Shown here: piece by piece, positions 1-9,334 of the stretch
How positions within the stretch are numbered: position 1 is the stretch's first letter
Layout: each line of letters starts with the position of its first letter
Assembly: GCF_002849605.1 (NCBI RefSeq)
Contig: NZ_NPIB01000026.1
Location: 1 to 64,000 of the forward strand
Length of the DNA: 64,000 nucleotides
DNA from: Photobacterium carnosum
GTDB taxonomy: Bacteria > Pseudomonadota > Gammaproteobacteria > Enterobacterales > Vibrionaceae
Direction of reading: 5' to 3'
Program-made: the position numbers and the translations under genes
The notes under the pieces: generated by a model
Told to the model about the DNA's origin: nothing
Seen by the model: the letters and a program-made list of their open reading frames with translations, nothing else
Database searches by the model: none

Positions 1-39
1 TAGAGACAACAAGTTGCATTTATGCTGAATAGACACTGC

Positions 40-116
40 GGAGTGGTAGTTCAGTTGGTTAGAATACCGGCCTGTCACGCCGGGGGTCGCGGGTTCGAAT
101 CCCGTCCACTCCGCCA
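40..116 (+). tRNA. tRNA-Asp (GTC)
   Basis: A complete 77-nt cloverleaf with the encoded CCA end. The acceptor arm starts GGAGTGG and is closed by CCACTCC before GCCA, and the anticodon GTC lies at 74-76. It closely resembles E. coli tRNA-Asp. A strong terminator follows directly, so this is the last gene of its transcript, probably an rRNA operon lying left of the window (inference). Confidence 0.97.
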
Positions 117-126
117 TTATTGAAGA

Positions 127-156
127 AACCCGAATCGAAAGATTCGGGTTTTTTTT
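127..156 (+). terminator. Rho-independent terminator after tRNA-Asp
   Basis: A perfect 10-bp stem (AACCCGAATC / GATTCGGGTT) with a GAAA tetraloop, followed by a run of T. The 157-368 spacer beyond it, up to the 3' end of pssA, shows no gene. Confidence 0.95.
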
Positions 157-368
157 CGTCTGTAGAAAATGGTTATTATAATGCTTTATACCGATCTAGA
201 AAATTAATGGGTCAGGTTAGCCTAATCTCTTGAGCACATTTTAGTGATATCTACAGCTGATTCGTGTAAATATTATATTAGAAGTGAAGCTTGGTGGAAT
301 ATAGATTGTTGAGATAATTAATCAGAAAAGCGCAGCAATTAAGGTTATTGCCGCGCATTGCTCAGTCG

Positions 369-1718
369 TTATAGAATTTGATTAAGAATATGATCAGCTT
401 TAACGCGACGGATCCGTTTAATTAATTTATTCACTTTGATGGGGTAACTGTCGATTTTTTCGATTTGTTTATAGCTACCAATCAAGATGGTATGAGTCAG
501 TATACAATCAATTTCTTGTTGTGTTTGTTGTGCTAGAAGTTGATTTTTGTCATGAATAAGAATCGCATTTTCTAAGTCAAGCTTCCATGCTCGTGGGTTT
601 AAATTATTACCCGTGATAAGCATATATTGGTCGTCGACCCAAATACCTTTTAGATGAAAACTATTGTTGTCGTGTTTCCATAAGTGGATAGCTAATTGAC
701 GACTAGCAATCGCTGCCTCATTACTTTTCGCAAAGTTTCGTAGATTTACTTCATAGAGATAAGGTAAACCTGCGATAGTTTTAAAAGGTTCTGATGGTGG
801 AATATAAAAATCGTTCGCTGTTTTATCACCAACAACAATCGTGACCTTTACACCACGTTTTAGAGCTTTAATTACTTCTTTACTGACACTGCGAGGAAAA
901 TTAAAATAAGGAGTACAAACAGTTAATGTATTTTGTGCGCTAGCAATTAATGTACAAATGTCTTGGTTGAGTTGATTACGACGTTTACCTAAACCAATCA
1001 GAGGTGTTAAGCCGACTTCATCAGCCGCGATGACTTCTGACGTATAGTGGTAGCTTGCTTGCTGTAATTCTACCCGTAGATCTTTAATTGCACTTTTTAA
1101 TGATTTTGTATCTGGGCGTACAGCTTGGTTTAAACAATTAACAGCATCACTTTCGACTAAGGTTTCAGTGATAAATTGCGCCATGCTATTAGCTAATTTA
1201 CTATTTTTAATAACATGATAGCGATCGTAACGATAGCGGTCGTGTTGCGCAAGATAGACATCATTAAGGCTCGCACCGCTATATATTACGGTATCATCAA
1301 TAATGAAGCCTTTTAGATGTAATACTCCAAATACTTCACGATTTCGAACCGGCACACCAAGTACTTCAATTGGGTGCTGGTATTTTTCCGCATATTCACG
1401 GTATAACGCAGCATTACCATCAGATTGACTTGCACCTATAAGGCCACGCTGAGCACGGTGCCAGTCAACGAATACTTTAATATCTAATATAGGATTACGT
1501 TGTTTTGCTTCGTATAGCGCGGTTAGTATGCCGCGACCGGCTTCATCGTCTTGTAGATAAAGAGCAACGATATAAATACGGTGATGTGCTGAATCAATTT
1601 CTTGGTATAAACGCTTCCTGAAAGAACTCGCGTCAAAAAGAGTCTCTAAATTTTCGGGCTTGTGCGCAATACGCGGCAGCTGATCTATATGCTGCCTGTT
1701 AGCAATAGCTGAATCCAT
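369..1718 (-). CDS. pssA: CDP-diacylglycerol-serine O-phosphatidyltransferase
   Basis: Phosphatidylserine synthase condenses CDP-diacylglycerol with serine, the first step to phosphatidylethanolamine; the E. coli enzyme is peripheral and ribosome/membrane associated. The 449-aa product is colinear with E. coli PssA (451 aa) and carries two phospholipase-D type HKD motifs: H134-x-K136-x4-D141 in VLHLKGFIIDD, and a second in SFHLKGIWVDDQ about 60 residues before the conserved NPRAWKLDLENA stretch region. The start at 1718 is chosen because GAGG lies 5 nt upstream and it restores the family length; the frame is open to 1799. The basic C-terminus (KLIKRIRRVKAD) is typical. It is monocistronic on the minus strand. 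Confidence 0.95.
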   Translation of the reverse strand: MDSAIANRQHIDQLPRIAHKPENLETLFDASSFRKRLYQEIDSAHHRIYIVALYLQDDEAGRGILTALYEAKQRNPILDIKVFVDWHRAQRGLIGASQSDGNAALYREYAEKYQHPIEVLGVPVRNREVFGVLHLKGFIIDDTVIYSGASLNDVYLAQHDRYRYDRYHVIKNSKLANSMAQFITETLVESDAVNCLNQAVRPDTKSLKSAIKDLRVELQQASYHYTSEVIAADEVGLTPLIGLGKRRNQLNQDICTLIASAQNTLTVCTPYFNFPRSVSKEVIKALKRGVKVTIVVGDKTANDFYIPPSEPFKTIAGLPYLYEVNLRNFAKSNEAAIASRQLAIHLWKHDNNSFHLKGIWVDDQYMLITGNNLNPRAWKLDLENAILIHDKNQLLAQQTQQEIDCILTHTILIGSYKQIEKIDSYPIKVNKLIKRIRRVKADHILNQIL

Positions 1719-1842
1719 TATCGCCTCGTTTACACGATCTATTAAAGAAGATAAATTTGAGTTAAGAAGCGAATTATAACAGAAAAAATACCAAGTCAAC
1801 CTATATCATTGTCAGATATATAACTGCCTCACTAAATTGTAA

Positions 1843-2274
1843 TTATGGCTTAGTGTTATATTGCATCGGAATGAGTTTTTTCCCATTATTACAGTAACGT
1901 TCAAATCGCTGTTGTAAATCATGAGGTAATTGTTGGGGTTGTAGTGTGATAAATCCAGCATGTTGATAGAGCGTTTCAAGTTCTTTAAATGCAAAGCAAT
2001 AACACGGTTTTTGTTTTATTTGTGGCAGGGCGTATTGAAGTAAGTGAGTTGCTATTTTTTGACCTCGGAAGTCAGGTTTGACGAGCAGGCCCGTTAATAA
2101 TTGTAATTCGCCAATAGATTTAAATCGGACACAACAAACAATGCCTTGTGGTGATTCTCCAACCCATAAAATTTCATCACGTTTGGCTTTCCCTGCGGGA
2201 TAAAAATCTTTATAGAGTTTATTGACGATGGGTAAACGAATTAAATTTAACGGTTGATAGTGAACTTGGCTCAT
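1843..2274 (-). CDS. GNAT family N-acetyltransferase
   Basis: A 143-aa protein with a GNAT fold signature: the acetyl-CoA binding stretch LLVKPDFRGQKIATHLL (motif A, R/Q-x-x-G-x-G/A type) lies in the middle, followed by the motif B region around ELETLYQHAGF. The substrate cannot be told from sequence. It lies between pssA and the divergent murB on the minus strand and has no strong ribosome site, so the start is less certain than the family call. Confidence 0.8.
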   Translation of the reverse strand: MSQVHYQPLNLIRLPIVNKLYKDFYPAGKAKRDEILWVGESPQGIVCCVRFKSIGELQLLTGLLVKPDFRGQKIATHLLQYALPQIKQKPCYCFAFKELETLYQHAGFITLQPQQLPHDLQQRFERYCNNGKKLIPMQYNTKP

Positions 2275-2348
2275 GGGAAAACACTGCGTTGTGAGATTGA
2301 ATCGGGTAAAATGAATCCAATAGTATAAAGATATGGTCTCAAATTAAC

Positions 2349-3389
2349 ATGAAAGTTTTACATGATCATGGGTTAGCGCCTTATCATACCTTTGGTATTG
2401 ATGTTACTGCCACACAGATTGTTGAAGCCGAAAATATTGATGATTTTATTCATATTTGGCACGATTCAAGTTTTAATAATATGGCTAAATTAGTTGTAGG
2501 ACACGGTAGTAATTTACTTTTTTGTGAAGACTATCAAGGTGTCATTATTCTTAACCGTATAAAAGGCATTACTCTAAAAGAGACGGCAGCGAATTTTTGT
2601 CTACATGTTGGTGGCGGTGAAGATTGGCATCAATTTGTTCATTGGTGTGTCGATCGTAATATTGGTGGTTTAGAAAATTTAGCGTTAATTCCCGGTTGTG
2701 TAGGATCGTCACCGATTCAAAATATTGGTGCTTATGGTGTCGAGCTTAAAGACGTATGCCAATACGTCGATGTACTTGATGTTATTACCCATGAGATTAA
2801 ACGTTATGACGCTGAGACGTGTCAGTTTGGTTACCGAGATTCTGTTTTTAAGCATCAATTAAAAGACGGCCATATTATTGTTGCCGTTGGCTTTTGTTTG
2901 CCGAAAATATGGCAACCTAAAATTGCGTATGCACCTTTGAATCAATTTGATATAGCAACGGTCACGCTTCAGCAAGTGTTTGATACTGTTTGTGAGGTTC
3001 GTAAAGCAAAATTACCTGATCCTGCTGTGATTGGTAATGCAGGTAGCTTTTTTAAAAACCCTATTATTTCTAAAATAGCACGTGATAAGCTACTTGTTGA
3101 TTATCCTGCAATGCCTAGTTATGGTATTGATAATCAGCATGTAAAATTAGCAGCAGGTTGGCTAATTGATCAGTGTGGTTTAAAAGGTTATCAGATTGGT
3201 GGTGCTAAAGTACACCCACAGCAAGCACTGGTATTAACTAATGTTGGTACGGCAACGGCGCAAGATGTTATTCAGCTCGCACAGTTCGTGGTTGATAGTG
3301 TGGCAATAAAATTTGATATAGCATTGGAACATGAGGTGCGGTTTATGGCAGCTAACGTTGAAACGAATTTGGCCGAGATACAAGCATAA
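2349..3389 (+). CDS. murB: UDP-N-acetylenolpyruvoylglucosamine reductase
   Basis: MurB reduces UDP-GlcNAc-enolpyruvate to UDP-MurNAc with NADPH and FAD, the second committed step of peptidoglycan precursor synthesis in the cytoplasm. The 346-aa product is a type I MurB. The FAD-binding stretch GHGSNLL is near residue 51, PGCVGSSPIQNIGAYG near 115-130, the catalytic Ser is S233 in GNAGSFFKNP, and the C-terminal catalytic Glu is E329 in HEVRFM. Its stop codon overlaps the birA start (ATAATGA), so murB-birA-coaX form one operon. The murB-birA order matches E. coli. Confidence 0.97.
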   Translation: MKVLHDHGLAPYHTFGIDVTATQIVEAENIDDFIHIWHDSSFNNMAKLVVGHGSNLLFCEDYQGVIILNRIKGITLKETAANFCLHVGGGEDWHQFVHWCVDRNIGGLENLALIPGCVGSSPIQNIGAYGVELKDVCQYVDVLDVITHEIKRYDAETCQFGYRDSVFKHQLKDGHIIVAVGFCLPKIWQPKIAYAPLNQFDIATVTLQQVFDTVCEVRKAKLPDPAVIGNAGSFFKNPIISKIARDKLLVDYPAMPSYGIDNQHVKLAAGWLIDQCGLKGYQIGGAKVHPQQALVLTNVGTATAQDVIQLAQFVVDSVAIKFDIALEHEVRFMAANVETNLAEIQA

Positions 3390-4351
3390 TGAAAGAACAT
3401 TCAACCCGTTTAGCTCTTATTCGTTTATTAGCGGATGGCCATTTTCATTCGGGTGAAAAATTAGGCCTGGCGTTGGGGATGTCGCGTGCTGGCATTGCGA
3501 AACAAATTAAAATCATTCAGCAGTGGGGGCTTGATTTATATAGTGTTCAAGGTAAAGGCTATTGTTTAGCTGCCCCGATTGAATTATTGGATAGTCAGCG
3601 AATTACTGAATTGGTTAATTGCCCTCAATTAGAATTGATCCCTGTGATTGATTCGACGAATCAGCATTTGCTTAATCAGATCGGACAGTTACCCTGTGGC
3701 GCAGTTTGTTTAGCTGAATATCAACAAGCGGGGCGTGGACGACGAGGTCGACAGTGGCAATCTCCTTTTGGTAGTAATCTTTATTTATCTACCTATTGGC
3801 GTTTAGAGGCGGGTGTTGCTGCGGCGATGGGATTAAGTCTTGTTGTTGGTGTTGCGATTGCTGAGACTTTACAGCAACTTGGTGCGCCTGATATTCGAGT
3901 AAAATGGCCTAATGATCTTTATTATCATGATAAAAAATTAGCGGGTATTTTAGTTGAAATGACAGGGAAAGCTGGTGATGCGGCACATTTAGTCATTGGA
4001 ATGGGATTAAACATTGCGATGCCGATAGTAGCTACAACGATGATAGATCAAGCATGGACGAATTTAAGTGCCGCATGTGTATCGTTACCATCTCGCAATG
4101 TTTTAGCGGCAACATTAATTGATCGTATTCATCAGACTTTAAAAGAATATGAGGATATTGGATTAAGTGGCTTTGTTGAACGCTGGAATAAAATTGATAA
4201 CTTTTTAAATCGCCCTGTTAAATTATTAATTGGTGAACGCGTTATAGAAGGTATTGCTCGTGGTATTAATGAGCAAGGTGCTTTATTACTTGATACTAAT
4301 GGTGATATTACTGCTTATGTTGGTGGTGAAATCAGTCTTAGAGGTTGTTAA
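3389..4351 (+). CDS. birA: Bifunctional biotin ligase / biotin operon repressor
   Basis: BirA makes biotinyl-5'-AMP, biotinylates AccB (encoded at 38.4 kb in this window) and represses the biotin operon. The 320-aa product has an N-terminal winged helix-turn-helix (about residues 18-45, GEKLGLALGMSRAGIAKQIK), the biotinyl-AMP loop GRGRRGRQW near 112-120, KWPNDLYY in the ligase core and a C-terminal SH3-like domain. Length equals E. coli BirA (321 aa). The start overlaps the murB stop, and the stop overlaps the coaX ATG by one base, implying translational coupling. Confidence 0.97.
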   Translation: MKEHSTRLALIRLLADGHFHSGEKLGLALGMSRAGIAKQIKIIQQWGLDLYSVQGKGYCLAAPIELLDSQRITELVNCPQLELIPVIDSTNQHLLNQIGQLPCGAVCLAEYQQAGRGRRGRQWQSPFGSNLYLSTYWRLEAGVAAAMGLSLVVGVAIAETLQQLGAPDIRVKWPNDLYYHDKKLAGILVEMTGKAGDAAHLVIGMGLNIAMPIVATTMIDQAWTNLSAACVSLPSRNVLAATLIDRIHQTLKEYEDIGLSGFVERWNKIDNFLNRPVKLLIGERVIEGIARGINEQGALLLDTNGDITAYVGGEISLRGC

Positions 4352-5082
4352 TGCAGTTATTAATTGAAGCGGGTAATACCTACGTTAAGGTTGCTTTATT
4401 ACAGGTAAGTGGTCGAGTCTCGTTGATTGGTAAATACCCCAGTAAAAAATTAGAATTAGTACTTGATCCTATTTTAGAGCAGAAAATCAAACGGATTGTT
4501 TTTGCCAGTGTTGGACCCGTTGAGGTTGATAATACTATTCAGCGTATTGCGCAAGTGGCGAATATACCTGTGTTACATGTGAAAACGATGCGAAAAGATT
4601 TTGGGGTTAAAAATGGTTATAGTGAATATCAATATTTAGGTGTCGATCGCTGGTTAACATTGGTCGCTATTTATCAAAAATTTAAACGGCCGACGGTAAT
4701 CGTTGATATTGGTACCGCATTAACATTTGATGTATTAAGTGGCGATGGAAAGCACCTTGGTGGTTGGATTGCTCCAGGTTATCAATTAATGATGAAAGTG
4801 GTATTAGAAAACACCACCAAAGTGTTTTCAGATCATGACCATAGCGATCGTTTAAGCTTGGCTGATAATACAGCTGATGGTTTAAAAAACGGTTGTCGTG
4901 CTGCATTAATCGGTTTGATTGAATATGGCCTAAAAGAAGCCCGTGAAAAATTAGCGGTAGAGCCTGATGTTGTACTGTGTGGCGGTGGTGTTCGGCATCT
5001 TCCTTTAGATGGTATTAAAAATTATAATCATCGTTCAGAATTAGTTCTTGAAGGGTTGGCTTTGTATGCAAAATGTCGATAA
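4351..5082 (+). CDS. coaX: Type III pantothenate kinase
   Basis: CoaX phosphorylates pantothenate, the first step of CoA synthesis. The 243-aa product shows the type III ASKHA-fold motifs: N-terminal phosphate loop IEAGNTYVK (residues 5-13), GVDRW at 97-101 with the Asp expected to be catalytic, VDIGTALTFDV at 118-128, GGWIAPG at 137-143, and CGGGVRHL near the C-terminus. The ATG at 4351 has AGAGG 6 nt upstream; a TTG at 4345 is less likely. Odd points: residue 6 of the loop is Glu where most type III enzymes have Asp, and in E. coli and (from memory) Vibrio this place between birA and the tRNA cluster is held by the unrelated type I kinase coaA. Confidence 0.92.
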   Translation: MQLLIEAGNTYVKVALLQVSGRVSLIGKYPSKKLELVLDPILEQKIKRIVFASVGPVEVDNTIQRIAQVANIPVLHVKTMRKDFGVKNGYSEYQYLGVDRWLTLVAIYQKFKRPTVIVDIGTALTFDVLSGDGKHLGGWIAPGYQLMMKVVLENTTKVFSDHDHSDRLSLADNTADGLKNGCRAALIGLIEYGLKEAREKLAVEPDVVLCGGGVRHLPLDGIKNYNHRSELVLEGLALYAKCR

Positions 5083-5135
5083 TGGATGAAATTACATCAA
5101 TTAACAAAAAATAATAAAAAAAAAGTACTAAAGTA

Positions 5136-5164
5136 TTGCATCAAAAATCATCATTATCTAAAAT
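5136..5164 (+). promoter_or_regulatory. Sigma70 promoter of the tRNA-Thr-Tyr-Gly-Thr-tuf operon
   Basis: A -35 TTGCAT (5136-5141) and a -10 TAAAAT (5159-5164) are separated by 17 nt. The following GCGC at 5165-5168 is a GC-rich discriminator of the kind found at stringently controlled stable-RNA promoters. Tracts of A lie just upstream (about 5107-5124), compatible with an UP element. Confidence 0.7.
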
Positions 5165-5176
5165 GCGCATCAATTA

Positions 5177-5253
<77 letters not shown>

Positions 5254-5267
5254 GTTTTAAGAATTTC

Positions 5268-5352
5268 GGTGGGGTTCCCGAGTGGCCAAAGGGAGCAGAT
5301 TGTAAATCTGCCGGCACTGCCTTCGAAGGTTCGAATCCTTCCCCCACCACCA
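5268..5352 (+). tRNA. tRNA-Tyr (GTA)
   Basis: An 85-nt class II tRNA with a long variable arm, anticodon GTA (in GATTGTAAATC) and CCA encoded. It is nearly identical in layout to E. coli tyrU. Confidence 0.97.
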
Positions 5353-5395
5353 TTATTCAAATAGTTAAATAGCGCTACGAGTAAATAAGTTTTTT

Positions 5396-5470
<75 letters not shown>

Positions 5471-5482
5471 CACTTCTTGTAT

Positions 5483-5558
5483 GCTGATATGGCTCAGTTG
5501 GTAGAGCGCACCCTTGGTAAGGGTGAGGTCGGCAGTTCGAATCTGCCTATCAGCACCA
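5483..5558 (+). tRNA. tRNA-Thr (GGT)
   Basis: A 76-nt cloverleaf with anticodon GGT at 5516-5518; acceptor GCTGATA pairs with TATCAGC; CCA is encoded. It is last in the cluster before tuf, as thrT is in E. coli. Confidence 0.97.
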
Positions 5559-5658
5559 CTCTTCAGTCAATATTTATCAATTTGTTATATACTCAACAAA
5601 CCCATGTTTGGTTGTGTGGTCGTAATGCCACTAAATACCGTGCCCAGAGGGACTATCC

Positions 5659-6843
5659 ATGTCTAAAGAAAAATTCGAACGCGTAAAACCGCACGTTAAC
5701 GTTGGTACTATCGGCCACGTTGACCACGGTAAAACAACTCTAACTGCTGCTATCTGTACTACACTTGCAAAAGTGTACGGTGGTACAGCTAAAGATTTCG
5801 CATCTATTGATAACGCTCCTGAAGAGCGCGAGCGCGGTATCACAATTTCTACTTCTCACGTAGAATACGATACTCCTGCACGTCACTATGCACACGTTGA
5901 CTGTCCTGGACACGCCGATTATGTTAAAAACATGATCACTGGTGCTGCTCAAATGGATGGTGGTATCCTAGTTGTTGCTGCAACTGACGGTCCTATGCCT
6001 CAAACACGTGAGCACATCCTACTTGGTCGTCAAGTTGGTATTCCTTACATCATCGTATTCATGAACAAATGTGACATGGTTGATGATGAAGAACTACTTG
6101 AACTAGTAGAGATGGAAGTTCGTGAACTTCTTTCTGAGTACGATTTCCCAGGTGATGATTGCCCAGTAATCATGGGTTCTGCACTAGGCGCGCTAAACGG
6201 CGAAGCTGAGTGGGAAGCTAAGATTGTTGAACTAGCTGAAGCTCTAGATACTTACATCCCAGAGCCAGAGCGTGCTATCAATCTACCATTCATCCTTCCA
6301 ATCGAAGATGTTTTCTCAATCCAAGGCCGTGGTACTGTTGTAACTGGTCGTATTGAGCAAGGTATTGTTAAAGTTGGTGACGAAGTAGCTATCATCGGTA
6401 TTCACGACACTATCACTACTACATGTACTGGTGTTGAGATGTTCCGTAAGCTTCTTGACGAAGGCCGTGCTGGTGAGAACGTTGGTGTTCTTCTACGTGG
6501 TACTAAGCGTGATGAAGTTGAACGTGGTCAAGTTCTTGCTAAGCCAGGTTCAATCACTCCACACACTACTTTCACTTCAGAAATCTATGTGCTTTCTAAA
6601 GATGAAGGTGGTCGTCATACTCCATTCTTTAAAGGTTACCGTCCACAGTTCTACTTCCGTACAACTGATGTAACTGGTACTATCGAGTTACCAGAAGGCG
6701 TTGAAATGGTAATGCCTGGTGATAACATCTCTATGACTGTTACTCTAATCGCACCAATCGCGATGGATGAAGGTCTACGTTTTGCTATCCGTGAAGGTGG
6801 CCGTACAGTTGGTGCTGGTGTTGTTGCAACTATCGTTGCATAA
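5659..6843 (+). CDS. tuf: Elongation factor Tu
   Basis: EF-Tu carries aminoacyl-tRNA to the ribosome as a GTPase. The 394-aa product has G1 GHVDHGKTT (residues 19-27), G3 [10 protein letters not shown]4 NKCD and G5 GSAL, followed by the two beta-barrel domains; it ends [10 protein letters not shown]. It is cotranscribed with four upstream tRNAs, the tufB arrangement. Codon use is strongly biased to the ribosomal-protein pattern (CGT, GGT, CTA/CTT). A second tuf copy is expected elsewhere in the genome but is not in this window. Confidence 0.98.
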   Translation: MSKEKFERVKPHVNVGTIGHVDHGKTTLTAAICTTLAKVYGGTAKDFASIDNAPEERERGITISTSHVEYDTPARHYAHVDCPGHADYVKNMITGAAQMDGGILVVAATDGPMPQTREHILLGRQVGIPYIIVFMNKCDMVDDEELLELVEMEVRELLSEYDFPGDDCPVIMGSALGALNGEAEWEAKIVELAEALDTYIPEPERAINLPFILPIEDVFSIQGRGTVVTGRIEQGIVKVGDEVAIIGIHDTITTTCTGVEMFRKLLDEGRAGENVGVLLRGTKRDEVERGQVLAKPGSITPHTTFTSEIYVLSKDEGGRHTPFFKGYRPQFYFRTTDVTGTIELPEGVEMVMPGDNISMTVTLIAPIAMDEGLRFAIREGGRTVGAGVVATIVA

Positions 6844-6885
6844 GTTACGCTAATATCGTTGAATTAAATTTGACGATAGAGCACT

Positions 6886-6913
6886 AAAAAGGGCATCATT
6901 TGATGCCCTTTTT
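6886..6913 (+). terminator. Rho-independent terminator after tuf
   Basis: The stem AAAGGGCATCA / TGATGCCCTTT with a two-base loop and a T run ends the tRNA-tuf transcript before secE. Confidence 0.92.
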
Positions 6914-6998
6914 CTACACTCTAACTTGAAACTGCGTATTTTTTGTTCGAAGTGTGGAAGTGAAATTTCGTAAAGATGAAGTTTTTAATAATGTTATT

Positions 6999-7057
6999 AA
7001 AGGGTTAGCCCTTTCCTTCATCCTAGACCTCGCTCTCGCGGGGTTATTTTCGTCTAG
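6999..7057 (+). other. Structured leader of secE-nusG (two stem-loops)
   Basis: Two adjacent hairpins lie 30-90 nt before secE: AAAGGG-TTAG-CCCTTT (6999-7014), and a stem closed by CTAGAC (7023-7028) and GTCTAG (7052-7057) with an inner CCTCGC / GCGGGG helix. Neither is followed by a T tract, so they look like 5'-UTR or RNA-processing structures rather than terminators. The role is unknown. Confidence 0.45.
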
Positions 7058-7086
7058 ATGATTAAGACTAGTTACAGGTTGGTTGT

Positions 7087-7464
7087 ATGAAAGCAAATGC
7101 CGAAAACCAAGAAAGCGAAAGCAAAATGGATGGCCTGAAATGGGTCGTGGTTTTTGCTTTGCTAGCTGCTGCTGTGGTTGGTAATTACCTATACAGTGAT
7201 GTTTCTGTTGTTTTGCGCTCTTCTGCCGTGGTAACCCTTGTGGTTATTGCTGGTATTTTTGCAGCACTAACAGCAAAAGGTAAATCCGTGGTTACGTTCG
7301 CACGTGAATCGCGCATGGAAGTCCGCAAAGTAGTGTGGCCTACTCGTCAGGAAGCTACGCAGACAACCTTTATTGTTCTAGCAGTCACTATCGTAATGGC
7401 ATTAGCCCTTTGGGGTATCGATGGTATTATGGTCCGTTTAGTGCGCCTAGTTACTGGCGCGTGA
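7087..7464 (+). CDS. secE: Preprotein translocase subunit SecE
   Basis: SecE is the essential stabilising subunit of the SecYEG channel in the inner membrane. The 125-aa product has three predicted transmembrane segments like E. coli SecE (127 aa): two near residues 18-35 and 41-60, then the conserved amphipathic segment [18 protein letters not shown], and a final one near 95-115. It lies 11 nt before nusG in the usual secE-nusG operon. Confidence 0.96.
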   Translation: MKANAENQESESKMDGLKWVVVFALLAAAVVGNYLYSDVSVVLRSSAVVTLVVIAGIFAALTAKGKSVVTFARESRMEVRKVVWPTRQEATQTTFIVLAVTIVMALALWGIDGIMVRLVRLVTGA

Positions 7465-7475
7465 GGTAAGAATTC

Positions 7476-8021
7476 ATGATCGAAGCTCCAAAAAAACGTT
7501 GGTATGTAGTACAGGCTTTTTCAGGTTTTGAAGGCCGTGTAGCGCAATCACTACGTGAACATATCAAAATTCATGGTATGGAAGAGCACTTTGACGAGGT
7601 TTTAGTACCGACGGAAGAAGTGGTAGAAATGCGTGCCGGCCAACGCCGTAAAAGTGAGCGTAAGTTTTTCCCAGGTTATGTACTAGTACAGATGGTGATG
7701 AACGATGAGACATGGCACCTTGTACGTAGTATTCCTCGCGTAATGGGATTCATTGGCGGTACATCTGATCGTCCAGCACCTATTTCTGATAAAGAAGCCG
7801 ATGCGATCTTAAACCGTCTGCTACAGGCTAGTGAGTCTCCAGTACATAAAACAGTATTTGAACCGGGTGAAGTAGTACGTGTGACTGATGGTCCATTTGC
7901 TGACTTTAATGGTACGATTGAATCTGTAGATTATGATAAGAGCCGTGTTAAGGTTTCTGTATCAATCTTCGGTCGTGCAACACCTGTAGAACTAGAGTTC
8001 GGTCAAATCGAAAAGAACTGA
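7476..8021 (+). CDS. nusG: Transcription termination/antitermination factor NusG
   Basis: NusG binds RNA polymerase, suppresses pausing, supports Rho termination and links to the ribosome through S10. The 181-aa product (E. coli also 181) begins with the NGN domain ([15 protein letters not shown]), contains [10 protein letters not shown], and ends with a KOW domain ([19 protein letters not shown], residues about 128-146). It is the second gene of the secE-nusG pair. Confidence 0.98.
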   Translation: MIEAPKKRWYVVQAFSGFEGRVAQSLREHIKIHGMEEHFDEVLVPTEEVVEMRAGQRRKSERKFFPGYVLVQMVMNDETWHLVRSIPRVMGFIGGTSDRPAPISDKEADAILNRLLQASESPVHKTVFEPGEVVRVTDGPFADFNGTIESVDYDKSRVKVSVSIFGRATPVELEFGQIEKN

Positions 8022-8042
8022 TCAAATTCTGCTCAACTCGTA

Positions 8043-8071
8043 TTGTCAGGGGCGTGGAATTAGGCTATAAT
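8043..8071 (+). promoter_or_regulatory. Sigma70 promoter of rplKA
   Basis: A -35 TTGTCA (8043-8048) and a consensus -10 TATAAT (8066-8071) are separated by exactly 17 nt. The GC-rich TCGCGCCC after the -10 suggests stringent control. It leaves a leader of about 70 nt before rplK. Confidence 0.85.
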
Positions 8072-8146
8072 TTCGCGCCCTTTCGTTAGACGGGGAGTCT
8101 GTTTGTTTAAAGATAGACGTTTGAACCCAAAATTAGGTATATAGCA

Positions 8147-8575
8147 ATGGCTAAAAAAGTAGAAGCTTACATCAAGCTGCAAGTTGCAGCTGGTGCAGCA
8201 AATCCAAGTCCACCAGTTGGTCCAGCTCTTGGTCAACATGGTGTAAACATCATGGAATTCTGTAAGGCGTTTAACGCTAAGACTGACTCAGTAGAGAAAG
8301 GTCTTCCGACTCCAGTTGTTATCACTGTTTACAGTGACCGTTCTTTTACGTTCATCACTAAGACACCACCTGCTGCAGTTCTTCTGCTTAAAGCAGCTGG
8401 ACTTAAGTCTGGTTCTGGCCGTCCGAACACTGACAAAGTGGGTACTGTAACTGAAGCTCAGATCCAAGAGATCGCTGAGACTAAAGCTGCAGACATGACT
8501 GGTGCTGACATTGAAGCTATGAAGCGTTCAATTGCTGGTACTGCTCGTTCAATGGGCCTAGTGGTAGAGGGTTAA
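8147..8575 (+). CDS. rplK: 50S ribosomal protein L11
   Basis: L11 binds 23S rRNA in the GTPase-associated centre and is needed for RelA activation. The 142-aa product (same length as E. coli) has the proline-rich N-terminal stretch [17 protein letters not shown] and the C-terminal rRNA-binding domain with [12 protein letters not shown]. It is 4 nt before rplA, as expected for the L11 operon, which is autoregulated by L1 in E. coli. Confidence 0.98.
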   Translation: MAKKVEAYIKLQVAAGAANPSPPVGPALGQHGVNIMEFCKAFNAKTDSVEKGLPTPVVITVYSDRSFTFITKTPPAAVLLLKAAGLKSGSGRPNTDKVGTVTEAQIQEIAETKAADMTGADIEAMKRSIAGTARSMGLVVEG

Positions 8576-8579
8576 GAAA

Positions 8580-9284
8580 ATGGCTAAACTGACTAAGCGC
8601 ATGCGTGTTATCCGTGACAAAGTTAATGTTACTCGTGAATACGACATCACTGAAGCTATTGCTCTTCTTAAAGAACTAGCGACTGTTAAATTCGTTGAAA
8701 GTGTTGACGTTGCTGTTAACCTTGGCATCGATGCACGTAAATCAGACCAAAACGTTCGTGGTGCAACTGTACTACCTAACGGTACTGGCCGTGATATCCG
8801 TGTTGCTGTATTTACACAAGGCGCAAACGCTGAAGCTGCTAAAGAAGCTGGCGCTGAGCTTGTAGGTATGGAAGATCTAGCTGCTCTTGTTAAGAAAGGC
8901 GAAATGAACTTTGACGTAGTTATCGCATCTCCTGATGCAATGCGCGTTGTAGGTCAACTTGGTACCATTCTTGGTCCACGTGGTCTTATGCCAAACCCTA
9001 AAGTTGGTACTGTAACTCCTAACGTTGCTCAAGCAGTTAAAAATGCTAAAGCTGGTCAGGTTCGTTACCGTAACGACAAAAACGGTATCATTCACACTAC
9101 TATCGGTAAAGTGAACTTTGATGCCGCTCAACTACAAGAGAACCTTGAGTCTCTTCTAGTTGCACTGAAGCGTGCTAAGCCGTCTTCAGCGAAAGGTACT
9201 TTCATTAAGAAAGTAAGCATCTCTACCACTATGGGTGCAGGTGTAATGCTAGATCAGAATTCTCTGACTGCAACTGTAGCGTAA
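8580..9284 (+). CDS. rplA: 50S ribosomal protein L1
   Basis: L1 forms the mobile L1 stalk near the E site and is the translational repressor of the rplKA mRNA in enterobacteria. The 234-aa length equals E. coli L1. Conserved segments include [35 protein letters not shown] and the C-terminal [10 protein letters not shown]. The rplJL promoter begins only 6 nt after its stop codon. Confidence 0.98.
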   Translation: MAKLTKRMRVIRDKVNVTREYDITEAIALLKELATVKFVESVDVAVNLGIDARKSDQNVRGATVLPNGTGRDIRVAVFTQGANAEAAKEAGAELVGMEDLAALVKKGEMNFDVVIASPDAMRVVGQLGTILGPRGLMPNPKVGTVTPNVAQAVKNAKAGQVRYRNDKNGIIHTTIGKVNFDAAQLQENLESLLVALKRAKPSSAKGTFIKKVSISTTMGAGVMLDQNSLTATVA

Positions 9285-9290
9285 ACTGAT

Positions 9291-9318
9291 TTGCAGAAGC
9301 GATAAGTTAGTGTATAAT
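9291..9318 (+). promoter_or_regulatory. Sigma70 promoter of rplJL-rpoBC
   Basis: A -35 TTGCAG (9291-9296) and a consensus -10 TATAAT (9313-9318) with a 16-nt spacer lie just after the rplA stop. This corresponds to the E. coli L10 promoter that drives rplJL and rpoBC. Confidence 0.8.
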
Positions 9319-9334
9319 TTATCGCTTCCGAATT

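Noticed and set aside
1812..1994. 60-codon minus-strand frame inside the GNAT gene
   Set aside because: It is in an alternate frame of the acetyltransferase gene and has no support.
6914..7096. 60-codon minus-strand frame between tuf and secE
   Set aside because: It covers the secE leader hairpins and has no ribosome site; the region is better explained as 5' UTR. I also looked for a tRNA-Trp here and found none.
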